A stretch of 64,000 bases of DNA, taken from Tigriopus japonicus (lineage: Eukaryota; Arthropoda; Copepoda; Harpacticoida; Harpacticidae). The notes under the pieces are model-generated. The model worked only from the letters and a program-made list of their open reading frames with translations. It ran no database searches and was not told the DNA's origin. The DNA lies in assembly GCA_010645155.1 (NCBI GenBank), contig CM021320.1, positions 5,532,724-5,596,723 on the forward strand. Direction: 5' to 3'. Position 1 is the stretch's first letter, and every line of letters begins with the position of its first letter. Of this stretch, positions 1 through 13,888 are shown piece after piece. The translations under genes were made by a program, and so were the position numbers.

Positions 1-3000
1 CGTACTGAACCCCGAAAGAGATCCAGATCCTTGAGCAGGTGAGATCGAGGCGATGAGGACGCTCAAAAAGCATAATTTGGGTGCGAAACTGAGCATTTTA
101 CGATGATTTCTTGGTATCATTGGTCACGAGTATCTGTAAAGAAAAGTAGTCAAGATAAAGAAAAAGTCACGAAAAGGTGTTCCGAGTTTTTTAAACTCTG
201 ATGTTGCAACTCAATGTGAGGTAACAACTTTCAGGATATACATATATCCCTTGATATTTATTTATGCGATCTGTTAATAAGAGGGGGGCAAGTGCCCACA
301 CTTTAAGGGTCATATAGCTGAATACATAAGAGTTCAGCCATTATCCTTTTAATTTGAGCTGGAGATGTTGAATTTTAAGCCTAAAGACATTTAAGACCAA
401 CTTGAAACTTGAAAAGCAATGCCATGTATTAGTTAGTTCACGAACAAAAAAAATACGATTTATTAACAATTCAAGTTTAGTTGTAAACACGTGGGTGAGG
501 CATGGCGTAGTGCGTACTGCGTCGGTTTGTTTTGTTGATGGTTGGAGACTCCTTAACAAACAAGCAAATAAACAAGTGATTGTAAACAACTATTATAATA
601 TTATTTTACCTTTTACGAACCACAAAGCAGAGATTCTTTTAAGATTTTGGCAATACAATATATTTCAAAGATCATTTTCAACGGATCATTTTGATCGAAT
701 TTCTCGAAGGTACAGGCAAAAGCTACAAACAAACATGCTCACTTGAATTTCTAAGATGAATCAAACAAAATCTTCACTCGTTTGTTTTGTAACATTAATT
801 GACTCTTAGGTATCTTTAAAGGCTTATCGTTTTGTTCAAATAACCTATAAGAAAACAACTTATTTCTACCAATTTGGAACAAAAGGACGATGTGTTTGCT
901 TCCATTTCTCAGAATCACTACAATCCAATATTTCTTCAAACAGATTCTGGGAGAGCGGATAAAATTGGGTTATCAAATTAATCGGTAAATACCTTTAAAG
1001 TTTTTTTTCTGTTGAAAAAATGCATAAATAGCTTTTTAACCATTTTTAGAATATTTGTAGGCACAAAGGTAACTCTGACATTGAACTGAAATAGCTGGAT
1101 GTGGAAGGAAAATTGAGCCCAATTCAAGGATCATAGTCAATGATTTGCCTCAAGTGATAAAAGTGAAGTGTTGCTTCATTCAAAATCAACTGTCACATTC
1201 TTACAGATGCATTTGCTTGCTTTTTCAGCCAGTCATTCTGGTTGGGCATTATCTCCTCAAAATTCAAATTCTCCTTGAACCCAAGTTTGAATTGAAGACG
1301 CACTGCATTATTGCGTCGAGGTGACTTATCAAGAAAACGCTTTGGGATCATGATGTTCGGACACTTTCAAAGTCGGATTCTTTACAGAGTATATTGACTT
1401 GTATAAAAGATGAACCAGGCAGATCAGTCGAAAAAAAACAAAGACTCTTGAGACTTGAATTCTCGACCTCCGTTGAGCTCTTATGACGATTGTGTTGAAT
1501 GATCAGGTTTTTGTCACATGCTGACTGGTCTGATAGAATCAATCTGTCATTAGGAAGTTGGTTATCGGTTGCTATTGTTACTATTGAAGATGATTTTAAC
1601 TCGACTCTCTGGTGGACCATTGGGCCCATTGTCTGCTTAATTCATGGTCAAAATATTGCATACGAGAAAAAAGCCAACACATGATTCAAGGGATGGAAAG
1701 ACGAAACCTGTTTTCTGAGCTTGGGAAGGTACAACAATCCTGGCAATTCCTATCAAAGTGAGTGAATGTTTCGTCAATCCACCAACTCTCTTGACTTGAC
1801 ATTGCTTGATAAAGCTGAGTTCAGTTGGCCAAGTCTTTGTGGCAAGGAGATTTGAAAAGTCGAGACCTCAGAGTTGGTTTTGAAATGGTTCTCTAGTGCA
1901 ACACAAACTTGAGAAACTTGATTGACCATTCAGAAATCATGTGGTTTATTGATTTATTGTACTTGTGTCAAAATGGGTCTGCGTTACTGTTCAAAGCCAT
2001 AGCATATCTTTTTTGATTCATGGCGAGTTTCAGGTTTTTACTTTGCAAGTATTTTGACATTTTTGCTTCCATATAATTCCATATAAACAGAACATTGAAG
2101 ATACATCTCATCTCACCAACTTTGATGCCCCTCTGTTTTTAGAGCAGAAGCTAAAAATCTAATCTGCTTTTGAGGGCAAATCCGTTCTGCTCCTAACAAA
2201 GGTTTTGCTTCAGGTCTCGACCTTTCTTGACTTTGAAATTGTCGAGCAAATTATGTTCTATCAACGGCGACCTCTATTTGTGTTCAGCATTGAACATAGG
2301 CCTGAACTCTATAAGAGTACGCACGCTTGAGTTTTGGATGGCAATTAATTTGCACAGAGCGATTAATCACAACAGCGAGAAATATCCTTCAGTATAAAAC
2401 CCATAAAAGATTAATGTAGGCTGCGTGGCAACGTTGATGGCTTTAGCGAGAATGAAGAGGACCTTTGTCAAATTGCTAGTCATGTTCTCTGATTATTTTG
2501 GCAAAAACAATCAGACGTAAATGTCAAAAGGATCATCGTCATAACCCTGGTGACTTCGAAGCTTAACTCTGAGACACGCATCTTCAACTACCGGGTGCTT
2601 CAAAGACATCAGAGCATCTGCACTAAGAATATATTCCTTTACGAAAGGTTGAAAACTTCCTCCAAATTAACTGGCTGGTTCATGATTTTTGTTCAACTGA
2701 ATTAAAGGTAAAAATAGTATGCCTTCACAACTCAATTGTTCAATAAGGCCGGTTAATATGGAAAAAGAGACTTTTAGGTGTAGTTAAAGCCATTAAGATT
2801 AAAAGCTCTTGTCAACGAATGACTCTTTTCTAGGGTCACATCCATTTTTGTGGGCATTTTTTTGTATGTTTCGTTTCTTTTGCGGCACCCTGCGTGTCTG
2901 TCCACGTTCGGATTTGTCACCGGTGTGAAAAATGATCCCGTCGAAGACACTCGCTAGAAATCCTTACTCGATGAAACCAGTTGTCCCAATCAAACGTTGA

Positions 3001-4299
3001 GATGAATCCGTTGTAAAGTCAATAAGGAGTCAAGCCATACCCTGCGAAACATCCACATAAATTTAAGTTTTTCTCCGGCTAAATTACGATGCAACCGGTA
3101 GGACTACGAGTGGGTAATCCTCTTTCATTGGCCAAAGATTATCCGCCTTAAGTTTAAGCTTGCTAGAAATCTCCAATTGACCATTGTCTACTAACATACA
3201 ACTTGCCCAGTGCATTACTTCTTTGGGCAAACTGCCTCTGGTCATGAAATCTTGACATGGCATGCAACTTCTTCCTTCCTTTCTGATGTTTTCTCGTGAT
3301 TGGAGATAAAAGGGCCTGCCTTCTTCTGATATCGTTATCTGATTGTTCCTGCCCTGTCACAAATTCTTTCGATTACTCCTCCTAGCTCCATGGAAACTGA
3401 CCTGACAAGGGGGCACAAATCACGGTCAAAAAAAGCGATTCTTTGCCGGCTTTTGTGTCTGTTACTATGAGCAAGTTCAATGCTTGCTTGGCAAGTAAGG
3501 ATCATTACTCAGCGGAGAGAAAGTTTCCACGTGGTCCACAAGTGTCAACATCTCTTGGACAAAATACGTTCACACAAGCTTTTTCGAAAACGTTTCAAAC
3601 TATCCCCAAAAATCGACGATGCTTCTGGGAAGGGATATTAAAGGGTACTGAAAGTTTGATCTGGTATCAAATGAGGTGACAACGATAGTGTTCAATCATC
3701 TCGACTAATTTATGCAATCTAAATCATCTCAGTTGATGATAATGTCAAGGACCTGGTGCAACTCGTTTCACGTGTGATAAAGTTATCTTGAACGATTGGG
3801 CCAATCTTAAGGATCTGATCCCATAAGATATTTTATCGGGGGGACGACGGCAATCAACGAGGAAAGGCTTCTTGGCATCGTGCCAACGCCCAGAAAGGGT
3901 TAATTCAAAGGCGCTAATTTGATTGATTGTTCATGGAATCGGCTAGACTCTGTTGAATGACGGATTATATAAATCCCTTCAAGGTGAATAGGTTTATTCA
4001 TTTTTTTAATGACAATAATTGAATCCATTGTTTCCTGTCGACCTTAAACATGAGATTTTTCAAAAAGAATTCTTTGATGCTAAATAAAACACCTTTTTTA
4101 AAGTGAAGCTTGTTTGGCTTTTGACCATGTAAAGTGTATTTTTTGTACCTCTTTTTGTAGCATGTAAAGAAGACCAATCCATCAGAAATAATTAGTGCGA
4201 GACTGACTCTCATTACATAAGCGGTGATTAAATGTATGTACTATGTTCAAAGTTCAACTCGAAACCGCAATCAATTATCCCGGGCAGACTCATTTCCAA
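1..4299. other. Gene-poor AT-rich stretch
   Basis: I see no supportable gene here. Open frames are short (under 115 codons), many start at non-ATG codons, and none shows a recognisable domain. The sequence is AT-rich with homopolymer runs, like the other intergenic stretches. A short block at 3403-3435 is shared with 29028-29060 and may belong to a dispersed repeat. Confidence 0.6.
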
Positions 4300-4699
4300 A
4301 ACTGACTTTCAATTCGCCCTCCTCCTGAGGTTACTAAATGGATGGATTACCTGTATCCCCTCCAACAGCAATTGGAACCGTCGAAGAAGTTGAAATTTAA
4401 AGCTATCACAAATATCACACAGAACAAACACACGGATCTGCTTCGGTTGGCCTCGATTCCCGAACGTTTTTTCCCTCTCCAATTCAAATCCAAAGGCTCT
4501 TTCTCTCTTTCTCCGTTCGTTTCTGGTCGTAGCCAAAGTGTTTCTCGAGGATCGATCAATTGGATCGCAATCAGATCAATCGAGCACACTTGGCGATGAT
4601 CGTCAGTGGATAATGATGAGCGAGCGGGTTAGCTATTTTCAAATTGGCAAGGAAAATCTGGTTCGTGTGAATGGATCGGAGGTCAAGACCGAACTCAAG

Positions 4700-5165
4700 C
4701 CCACCTCGGGCTCTTCACATGGTTTTGTTGAAGACAAACGTTGATGAGGAGAAAGATGCCCAATCCGATCCATTCCAGCGTACCAATATGTTGAACCTCA
4801 ACATCGTCATGTGTGTGAGTGGCCGTCAAATGCTCACCAAAGATCTCATGGAGTACAATCGTGCATGCATAGATATCGCGATGGCGATGGTGATACGTTC
4901 CGTTCTCCGTTCTCTGCATTGGTTTCATGGTTGCCTGTTTTATGAACGTCAGAGTGCGGTCACGTCGATCCAATCAAGCCCAATGGCGCAATGGTCGCAG
5001 TCCTTATTTCCCCATCAGGTGGACGAGCGGAGGATTCCCGATCGTTGGGGTCTCTCGAGGATTTGAACAGATTCAAGAGCAATCCCAAGTTTACCATCCA
5101 TCCATCGACGCCAATGCGTCTCAAGCTACCTTTGATGAGGGGTCACCTCCTCATCCGACTTTCTT
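4700..5165 (-). pseudogene. Decayed kinase-homology-like fragment (possibly receptor guanylyl cyclase)
   Basis: This patch is richer in GC than its surroundings. On the minus strand one frame reads DIYACTIVLHEIFG (about 4829-4870), which resembles the segment after the APE motif in protein kinases and in the kinase-homology domain of receptor guanylyl cyclases (typically D-[VI]-Y-[SA]-F-x-I-[IV]-L-x-E-[IL]). The frame is followed directly by GTGAGC, a good splice donor, so this may have been an exon. Upstream, another minus frame reads VDGWMVNLGLLLNLF (about 5080-5125), faintly like the segment that precedes DFG in such domains. Frames are broken by stops and no full domain can be assembled. 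Both the family and the pseudogene status are inference from short matches. Confidence 0.3.
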
Positions 5166-5424
5166 TATACAAATAAGAGAAAAAAAAGATGAAGATCTGC
5201 GACAGGACTGGTTTGAGAGAGAGATTAGCTTGATCATAAGAAAGGGCTTAAACTTAAAAAAAGCGAACTAAAGCCTGGCAAAATCTGAATTGGGTAAGGT
5301 TTATTTTTGCAAAAATACATTACATGTGGAATGCAATGCGAATCTTAATACGTCTGCGTTTGGTTAGTGAAGATTGAGTTGTAATGCATAGTTTAAATTT
5401 TCATTGTTCAATTTGTCACCCATT

Positions 5425-5573
5425 AGTCTTTGTCGGGAATATGTTGGAGCTGATCCTCTAACAGCATTTAAGGCAGGATTGGACCAAGATGATGGAAAGT
5501 TTGATGAGCATATCCAGTTGAAAGTGGGGAAGGCATTTCAAACGTGCGGCTGGATCTATCGCACTTTCAAGTC
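5425..5573 (+). pseudogene. Non-LTR retrotransposon reverse transcriptase fragment, cut by the assembly gap
   Basis: The plus-strand frame holds DDGKFDEHIQLKVGKAF followed by CGWIYRTFKS. This is the post-catalytic region of non-LTR retrotransposon reverse transcriptases, where a D...F..HI segment precedes a [KR]A...GWI.RTF[KR]S motif and, normally, LYK..VRP.LEY. The frame runs into 29 Ns, and the sequence beyond the gap no longer looks like RT. Catalytic motifs upstream are absent, so this is a dead internal fragment. No in-frame start is expected. Confidence 0.55.
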
Positions 5574-5602
5574 NNNNNNNNNNNNNNNNNNNNNNNNNNN
5601 NN
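5574..5602. other. Assembly gap (29 Ns)
   Basis: There are twenty-nine consecutive N bases. The gap lies at the point where the RT fragment should continue, which is typical of a repeat that the assembler could not close. Its true size is unknown. Confidence 0.99.
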
Positions 5603-8600
5603 TACAGGGAATCCCATTCCTTGTAGCGGTAGTGAAAAATCCGCCCCCTCCTAAAAAAACAATTAAAAAAATGAAAAATAAAACACAAATAACAGAACGG
5701 CTGAAAGGTATCTGTGATCCTTTGAGTCTCTGTGAGTATTCCCGGGGCCTACCCAACTTTGGGTTTGGGTCAATTTGAGAGACGATGGTTTTAATTGCAC
5801 TTAGAGAGTACCTCTAAATCCCATATAATCTAGACATTTTCAAAGCTTGAAGTCGGCTGCTCTTCTTGAAGTTGCAACAATCCTGCTTGATGGGTTGTCA
5901 AGGTCTGCCAAGTGCCAATTCCCTAGCTTTTTGCATAGACAATATCATATAAAACGTTTTAATAATATCAATGACAATCTCATCTGTTGTAGAGGTACTT
6001 AGAATCCACAACGGTAATAATCACAAAATATTCCAATCATTTTAAATTTGGATAATAGTCTTTCAAACCTCTTGAGACCCTCCAAAGTTAATTTCTTCAT
6101 GCCGATCATAGGGGTCTGCGTACCATAACGTCCATTTTGAGTTACCAAGCACGTATAAATGGCTGGAATGAGATAAAGAAAGAGAAATGCTCATATTTTG
6201 TCGTGATGACACATAAGTTGACATGCAATTACCATATTGGTCATTGACATGACCCAACAAACTGGAAATGTCTAGAACGATGATTAGAGACTGTTCTCTC
6301 TGGATCGATTCCCTTGTCCATAGCTTTTGCAAAATTTCGAAACTGGAGGCAATTTTTAGTTGAAAGTCTAAAAACATGAAAAGTGCCACTCTTCACTAGT
6401 AACGGTTACGCAACTCCCAATCAAAAGATGAACTTTGTCCAATTACAGATCAGATTCATGAAAGAAGATGTTAACAAATTCTGGAAGTGACAATGAGGCC
6501 TTCCTTACAACTTGCTTTACGCTATGTAACAGTTTGATCCATGAAGCACACAACAGCCATAAACATTATTGGGGAATCTTGATTGGGGATTTCAAGCCGA
6601 AAACTCTTTATCGGAAGATGAATTAAAAACGAAATCGTCGTAACTCTGAAATCGGTGATATCACAAAAATTGTACATAGCTCAAAAAAGATTTGGCAGAT
6701 AAAAATTCCTAAGATTGCTTTTATTCTATAATAAAGTATAATGTGTTTTTAATCCCATCATCGTGCCATGTTTTCGTTTTTTAGCCAAATTTCGGGAGGG
6801 AGAAAAAAGTTGGAGTGACGAATGCTCTGTTTTCAAAAATGCCCCTTCACGGCAAAAATCGCCGTCGCCTTGAACGAGGGGGAAATTGCTTTTTCCGACT
6901 CTTCATCCAAATGTTTGGCTATTCGTATGCAATGAAGGTGACATTCATATATTATTTCAATCGCTAGTTACGGCTGATAGTTTTAGTTATTCCGTTTCTT
7001 CTTATTGAAATGGCATCTTTGGATATTTTTCAATGGAATGGCATGGATTAGGTCAAACCATTTAGAGCTTCTCGGATTAAAAATAGGCCATGAATAACAC
7101 AGAACTTTCTTTGCAATAGAAGTCTACGAATCAAATGAAGTAGGAAGAGCCAAAAGACCGTCGAAAAAGGGGGCCGCAAGGTGCAATAATCGCATTATGT
7201 TTTGATGATTTGAAATTGGTGGCAGTCAATTGGAAATTCTTCAGGAAGGATATCATATCAAGTTGCGTGAAAAAGCAAATATTTCCGGAGAATATCATAA
7301 ACAGCTAGTAGGCCCATCGGTTGCTTACCCTTGAGCTATACACGGATCACTAGAAGAAGTGGATGTTGAACGAATTTTCGCCATGACCCAAAATGGGCCG
7401 ACAATGAAATCATTAAAGGCATTGAGCTTAACCTTAGAAATAGAGCCTTTATTCTCTAAGAGTAGACGGATTTTCATGCTAAATATATTCTAACCAATTT
7501 GTGAGGCCTGTTTTCTAGATCCCGTGTTGATTTGACAAGTAGGACTTGTTAGTTTTTGCATGAAACTGCACATTGAGTGGCTTTAAGTTTGAGCCTACAT
7601 TTTACAAGGATCTGTTTCATCAATGATCAGTCAGACCTTGCTAAGTAATACTGTTCTTTTTTATTTTATAACTGTTTTATCGTTTAGTTATATGCATTAT
7701 GTGTTCCCTTTTATTTCATTTCAGTGAGGTTTTAGTAAAATCTAAAAAATCACCATTACTTTTCCCCTATTCCACTTGCTTTGCCACATTTCACGTTAAC
7801 TTTTTGGGTGCTTCATGGATATTCAAAAGATAACAATGGTATCATGAATTGCAACCTTGTGTTGTACAAAAGTTATACTTTAACCATAAAACATAACACA
7901 GTGTGAGGCCCATGAGCGCACATGCATGAACAATTCTGCCAAAATAACACTTGTTTGGCTATAAGTGGGTTGCGCATTTTTAATTGCTTTTACTCACATT
8001 TTAGGTATAATGAACAAATTACAACACCAGAAAAAGTATTTCCATAAGTTAATAATCATCTTCATTACTTAATCATGGGGCAGAAATGACAAAACTAACA
8101 ACTAAATGCCCCCATAATTATCAGATCAGATTTTGATGTAGCAACAAGCTCATAAAACGAGTTTGATGTTGAAATAGCTCCAAATATCAATTCAAATTGT
8201 TGAAGTTAAAACTCAGCGCCAATTTGAGTTAGAAAATTCATGTTGGACATTGGTAAACCTAGAGAGGTAAACCCAAATATTTTTGTTAAATTGGAGATTG
8301 TTAAATCGAGATTTCACTGTAGTAGTGTAGTTGCCATTTTTGGCAAAAAAATCGAAAACGTTCCTGATTTCGATTAAAATGGCCAAAAATTGCAATTATT
8401 GGTGCAAGTTGCATATAGCAACTTACCAAGGCCCTACTCAAAGTGTTTGGGAATTTTCAAACATACTTGATGTCCATTTTTTGGTACTGCAAATGGTAGG
8501 TAGCTCATGAGAATTTGGGAGGTTTCAATGTTTTTGCATTTTACAGACCACCCCTATGACATAGATGCTATGAAATAGGTTTGATTGCAAGTTTGGTATT

Positions 8601-8923
8601 TTGACTGTGTTTTGCAAGAATGTGGTCAATTCAATGCTTTTTATTGCAAAATAACATCCTTTTTGGCAAATTATGCTGGAAACTTTGTTGATATCTTTCT
8701 TTGAGAAAAACTTATAAAGCCAAGACGTCGCATGAATATGAGAATACGAGGGGTATCCAGACTATTGGTAGGTTGGACTTGTAAATTGTTTAAATGCACG
8801 TTTTTTCTGACATTTATCAAAGTCAAAATGAAAAGTTATTTATTGTGAGACATGTTACTTTGCAAATTTTGTTGTTGAACAATTAATGCCCTTTTTGCGC
8901 TTGTCAAACACAACAGTTATTAC
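5603..8923. other. Intergenic, no gene seen
   Basis: AT-rich sequence with short open frames only. None shows a recognisable domain, coiled coil or convincing signal peptide. I see no transposon termini before the hAT-like copy that begins at 8924. Confidence 0.55.
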
Positions 8924-9545
8924 CAGGGACAGGAACTTAAGACGAATAAACTTATTTGTCTTTTTCATCTTTTTTGGTCTTTTTTGGCCTTCATTTGTCG
9001 CGAATTTTTTTCGTCTAATTTGGATTTTATTCGTCTCTTTTCGTCTAATTGGCCAAAAATTTGGATTTTCTTAGATTTCAAGCGCTTTCAGCGTGTTTTT
9101 TCAATTTTCCAAGCAAATAAAAACTTCAAAGAAAGTTCAACCCCACCAATTATAAGCCAATGTCATAATTTGATTGTCAGTTGCGGTTTTGCACAAGCAA
9201 AATACAATCCACATTTATAAATTAACTCGTACTTGTTGAGTTGCTCAACAGACACAGAGAGAAAAGTTTACTATTGGTTAAAAAGGCAGGCCATCAGAAC
9301 AATTATTGGATTTACAAATCTGATTTTAAGTATAGCTGTACTAAAAACGTTCTTTTAAGAAGGCATTTTTTTAACTCTTGGTTTGTATTTGACGTATGTA
9401 CTAGTGGCTAATTCTTGCTCGTTAGGTACTTCCTTTTCTAAATTTTCTAGATTTCGCCGTTTTTGACAGTTAGATCAGTTCAGAGAGGTTCATTCGCTTT
9501 TTTGGGAAATTAATTCGATTTTTTCCATCTTGCAAGTATTTTTGT
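8924..9545 (+). mobile_element. Truncated copy of a hAT-like non-autonomous element
   Basis: The copy begins with CAGGGACAGGAACTTAAGAC, matching in reverse orientation the right terminus of the complete copy at 12820-13693. Similarity continues through subterminal units based on TCGTCTTTTTT and the conserved core near 9390-9470 (TTCTTGCTCGTTAGGTACTTC, TCTAGATTTCGCCG). An internal block of about 90 bp present in the other copy is missing near 9490, and similarity is lost about 9545, so the second terminus is gone. It encodes no transposase. Confidence 0.7.
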
Positions 9546-12500
9546 CTATCACTGTATTTGCGTATCACTGTTTTTCTCGACAAGCTTGGCTTGATTTAGA
9601 ACAGATTTAACATGAGTATTTCTGGCTTTTTAAAGGAGGGGAAAGAAGCCTTGGATCACTTGAATTGAACTGTCTTTACGATGACCATTCTAGATATCGA
9701 TGACTGATTTTGGAATCAGAGTGGCATTATGTTTGCAAATGAATTTGAACGTTCATTGATGTAAATGGCCATTGGTTACTTTTATAATTTCAATCCATGA
9801 ATAGACATGAAATTTATCATTGGACATTAAATTGAAAAGAAAATGGCTAGCACCTCTTTCTCAAAATGTCTCCAGTTTTTTCCGAACTCATCCTACTCAC
9901 GGCTAACAGCTTGAAAGGCGACGAAGCAGACCAAAAGGGCGCGAAATTTTGAATTGGACTTCCAGTCTAAATCATAAACTAAATTTTGAAATCTAATCTG
10001 CCAGTCATTAAATGGATGCTTGCGCACTTTTTTCCACATCAACATCGTTAAGTGCTTCTAAACCTTGATACATATTATCTTTCATATTTCATTTGATTCA
10101 CTCTTAACAATTACTCATGGTAAAAGCAAAATAAGACTAAGAAATGTTATACTTCAAGCCAAATAATTGTTAGTAAAGAAAATAGAGATCCAAAGGTGTA
10201 AGGTGAAACCGTAGTTGAAGAACTAGATTATATTGATACAAAAATTAACGCTTATTTTAACTTTTAAAGCTGGTATGTGTTGATTTGCACATCGGCCCAC
10301 TCGGGGTCACCAAAAGCTAAAAACAAATTTCGTTCAACATCCATATCTTCTAGTGATCCGTGGTCTATATTAAGCCTGACTGCTCAATTTCGTGTTTGTA
10401 GGTGGGAATTGAATTTTATGGTGTCAAAAGATGTTTCATTCATTAGATACGCTTTCCCTTACAAGATGTTTTAACAAGATCATAAAACGAAATGTACTTT
10501 CTTTCTCATTGGCAAAGTGAAATCAGTCAAATGACACTGAGAAGTTTTGGATCAAATGATGCGGATTATGTGGATTAGGGACTAGAGTTACTTATGTCTC
10601 CGCTTTGAGTCAAATAGATATGAAATTAATAAATTTTGCAACTTTAATCCTGATTTTACTACAGTCCGACGCTTCGCAACAAACTACAAAATAAGCAATT
10701 TGATAACTTTAATTTTTTGCAAACATACATATTAAGTAAAAACTAAATTATCACACATTTACTGCCTTTAACTCATCCTACACCAAGGTACTCATTCACT
10801 TTTTTCAAGTGATTCGTGCCTCCAAAGAGATCTTCGTTTCTTGACATACGATTTTCTTGATGGGAAAATGCTAAATAGAATTGGGCACGTTTAGACAGAG
10901 AGAGGGGGAGCATGGTAGCCATGATGTATCCTCAAGTCTGTTTCCAATCGAATGGTTTATTTACTGGTATGAAGCATCTTCGGTCATTGCCACCTGCAAA
11001 CAAACTCGAAGGATCATCATTATCATCATCTCTTGGATAGAAAGAAAACCCTGGATCGTTCATCTAATCTGGACATTGGATCTGTCATGTATTTTGTCAA
11101 TTTGGTCGTGATAACATCGCCCCGGTAAGCAAAGCACACTCAAATGCCACTTCAGTATGTTCAAAGTACAGAATTTAGAGGTATTTTTCCGTGAATTTGA
11201 CACACCAAGGAGGATCTACTAACATCAATCTAAATGACAAACAATTCGCTCTCGACGACGTTTAAAGTTGGGTGGAGTTTTCTTTGATATCGTGAAATTG
11301 TCTATTCCCGACGTATGTTGGCCAGTTAATCCATGTTTGATTGGGTATCAGAAAAAAGTTCGATCTTTTCCATAGATATTTTTTCTCTCATCAACTGGTT
11401 TCATATACTTGAACCAGACTTAACGATGTCTGAGTTATTGATCCGTTTGGATTAATGTTTTGAACGTCGGGAAGAAACGTTGTCAAGTTGCACAACGGGT
11501 TTAGAAGAACTCGCCAGGTTTCCTAAAACAACATATCCACTATGCATGGTTTATGATTTCCTGTCATCCCGCTACTGAATCTTGACAAATCAAGTCCGTC
11601 GAGAACATACGTGTATCTGAGCTCAACATTTTTTCTCTATCTTTAACGTTTAAGCTCTCTGATTTTGTCCGGATTTCTGCCTTAACGAAATATTTACTTA
11701 AAATACCTTTTAGTCGCCATGCCGTCTAGCATGATTTCTTTCAAGAGGCCATTAGAAAACTTGACAAAAAACCGACGTCGAGCCTGCGAAGCTTATCTTT
11801 CCAAATGATCTTTGACCATCCTGAACACTTGACCCAAGATTTGGAAGGACTTTGGCCAGCTCTATCGATAGTTCAGATTTGCTCACACCACACACGGCAT
11901 CAAAATATTGATATTGTCTGTGCAAATGTGTTTAATTCCATCGTTCACTACTTCATCTGAGACCAATGTGAAGTTGGTTTTACAAAACCTTGTACTGTAC
12001 TTCTTGTTCAGTTTTGATCAAAGATTTTTCTAAAAATGTTTTGAAATATTCATCGATGGCTGGTAACCCGGACAACATTTGCAATGTTGTTTTTGAATTC
12101 GTGTCCTCAGTGTCTGAATGAAAAGAGCTAACTTGACATCACAAAGTGAGTGATGTACTAACAATAGTCGATCCTCTCGGCCACTCAAATTATATAACCG
12201 TATTCATGTTTTCATGGCCAAGTTAGTGGCCAGCCAAAAAGATTTTTTTCTGAATATTGCAAAAATGGTATTTTAAAGCTATTTCAATTTTCAGCTTAAA
12301 ATTTTATTTCAACTTGAAATTTTACCCTTTAACTTAAAAGTTAAATTTCGATATTTTTTCCTAAATCAGTAGCAATAAGTTAATTCATAAAGCACTTTAC
12401 ATTACATTGTGATGTACCGTACTTTAAATTTCCGCGATGCATATCTAATTTTTACTTTATTAAGCGTTTGAAGGATACTTAAAACATGATCTTTTTAGGA

Positions 12501-12811
12501 TTATTTCCTCAATGGCAGTGAAAATTAACATATAACAAAAATCTTGAACGTTTCATTGATTTTCAAGAGGTTTGTACTAATTTAAGTTAAAACTTTAATT
12601 GAAGTGCATCAAGCTTTCTCAGAAGTTGACGCAACCTCTCCCTTTTTGGGAGGGCACTTGCGTTTTTTATGAAGACAGATAAAATGAGTTTTTGTTCGTT
12701 TAAATGCATTTTTTGCATAAATACCTCATTATAAGTACGACAAAATGTAGAAAAATAGCTCAAAAAGCAACAAGAAATTCAAATCAATGAAAAAGTATTA
12801 TTGCAAAAAAT
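9546..12811. other. Intergenic, no gene seen
   Basis: AT-rich sequence lying between two inverted copies of the same non-autonomous element. Open frames are short and unrecognised (for example 10277-10474 and 10881-11111). No splice-linked coding exons could be assembled. Confidence 0.55.
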
Positions 12812-12819
12812 ATCATCTC

Positions 12820-13693
12820 TAGGGACAGGAAGTTAAGACGAATAAAACTGTCAAATTAAACGAAAAAAGACGAATGAAATTGCCTGATTAGACGAAAAAA
12901 GACGAATAAAATTGACCGATTAAACAAAAAAGACGAATAAAAGTTCCCAACAGATGAAAAAAAAGAAAAAAAAAATACCTGTAAAACGGAAAAAATCGAA
13001 TTAATTTTCCAAAAAGGCGAATGAACCTATCTTATAAGAAAGAAGAAAAATTAAATGCCCGTCCGGACGAAAAAAGACGTTTAAAGCTGCTCCCACAAAA
13101 TAGACGTAATGTATGTCCCTATTGATAAGGACCAATCTGTCTGAACTGATCTGACTGTCAAAAACGGCGAAATCTAGAAAATTTAAATAAAGGAAGTACC
13201 TAACGAGCAAGAATTAGCCAGTAGTACATAGGTCAAATAAAAACCAAGAGTTAAAAATGCCTTTTTAAGGAACGTTTTTAGTACAGCTATACTTAAAATC
13301 AGATTTGCAAATCCAATAATTGTTCTAATGGCCTGCCTTTTCAACCCAATAGTAATCTTTTCCTTCTGTGTCTGTCGAGCAACTGTACAAGTACAAGTTA
13401 ATATATAAGTGTGGATTGTATTTTGTTTGTATAAACCGCAACTGACAATCAAATTATTATATTGGCTTATGATTGGTGGGTTTGGACTTTCTTAGAAGTT
13501 TTTATTTGCTTGGAAAATTGAAAAAAAAAAAACGCTGCAAGCTCTTGAAATCTAAGAAAATCCAAATTTTTGGCCAATTAGACGAAAAAAGACGGATAAA
13601 ATCCAAATTAGACGAAAAAAAATTCGCGGCGAATAAAGGCCAAAAAGACGAAAAAAGACGAATAAGTTTACTCGTCTTAAGTTCCTGTCCCTA
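12820..13693 (-). mobile_element. Complete hAT-type MITE with terminal inverted repeats and 8-bp target duplication
   Basis: The left end reads TAGGGACAGGAAGTTAAGAC. The right end is its complement (GTCTTAAGTTCCTGTCCCTA) with one mismatch. The termini fit the hAT pattern YARNG. The flanking 8-mers are ATCATCTC at 12812-12819 and ATCATCAC at 13694-13701, matching at 7 of 8 positions, which fits the 8-bp target duplication of hAT elements. Inside lie many subterminal units of the form GACGAAAAAAGACGAATAAA on both sides. No transposase is encoded; the 89-codon minus frame at 13183-13452 has no hAT motif. At 874 bp it must depend on a transposase from elsewhere. Confidence 0.8.
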
Positions 13694-13888
13694 ATCATCA
13701 CCTTCACAACTGTATCTGAAAATGTTTCCAGGAGTGCCGCTTTTTTGGATCGTTGGGGCATAGTAACTTGGATTAGAAATACATTTTTAACTAGTTCCTT
13801 GTGAGCCTATTTTAGTGCCAAAAACATAACTTTACGAGCCAAAATGTATTGTGACGTCATCAAAACTGCTCGTGCAACTGCTGTTTTA

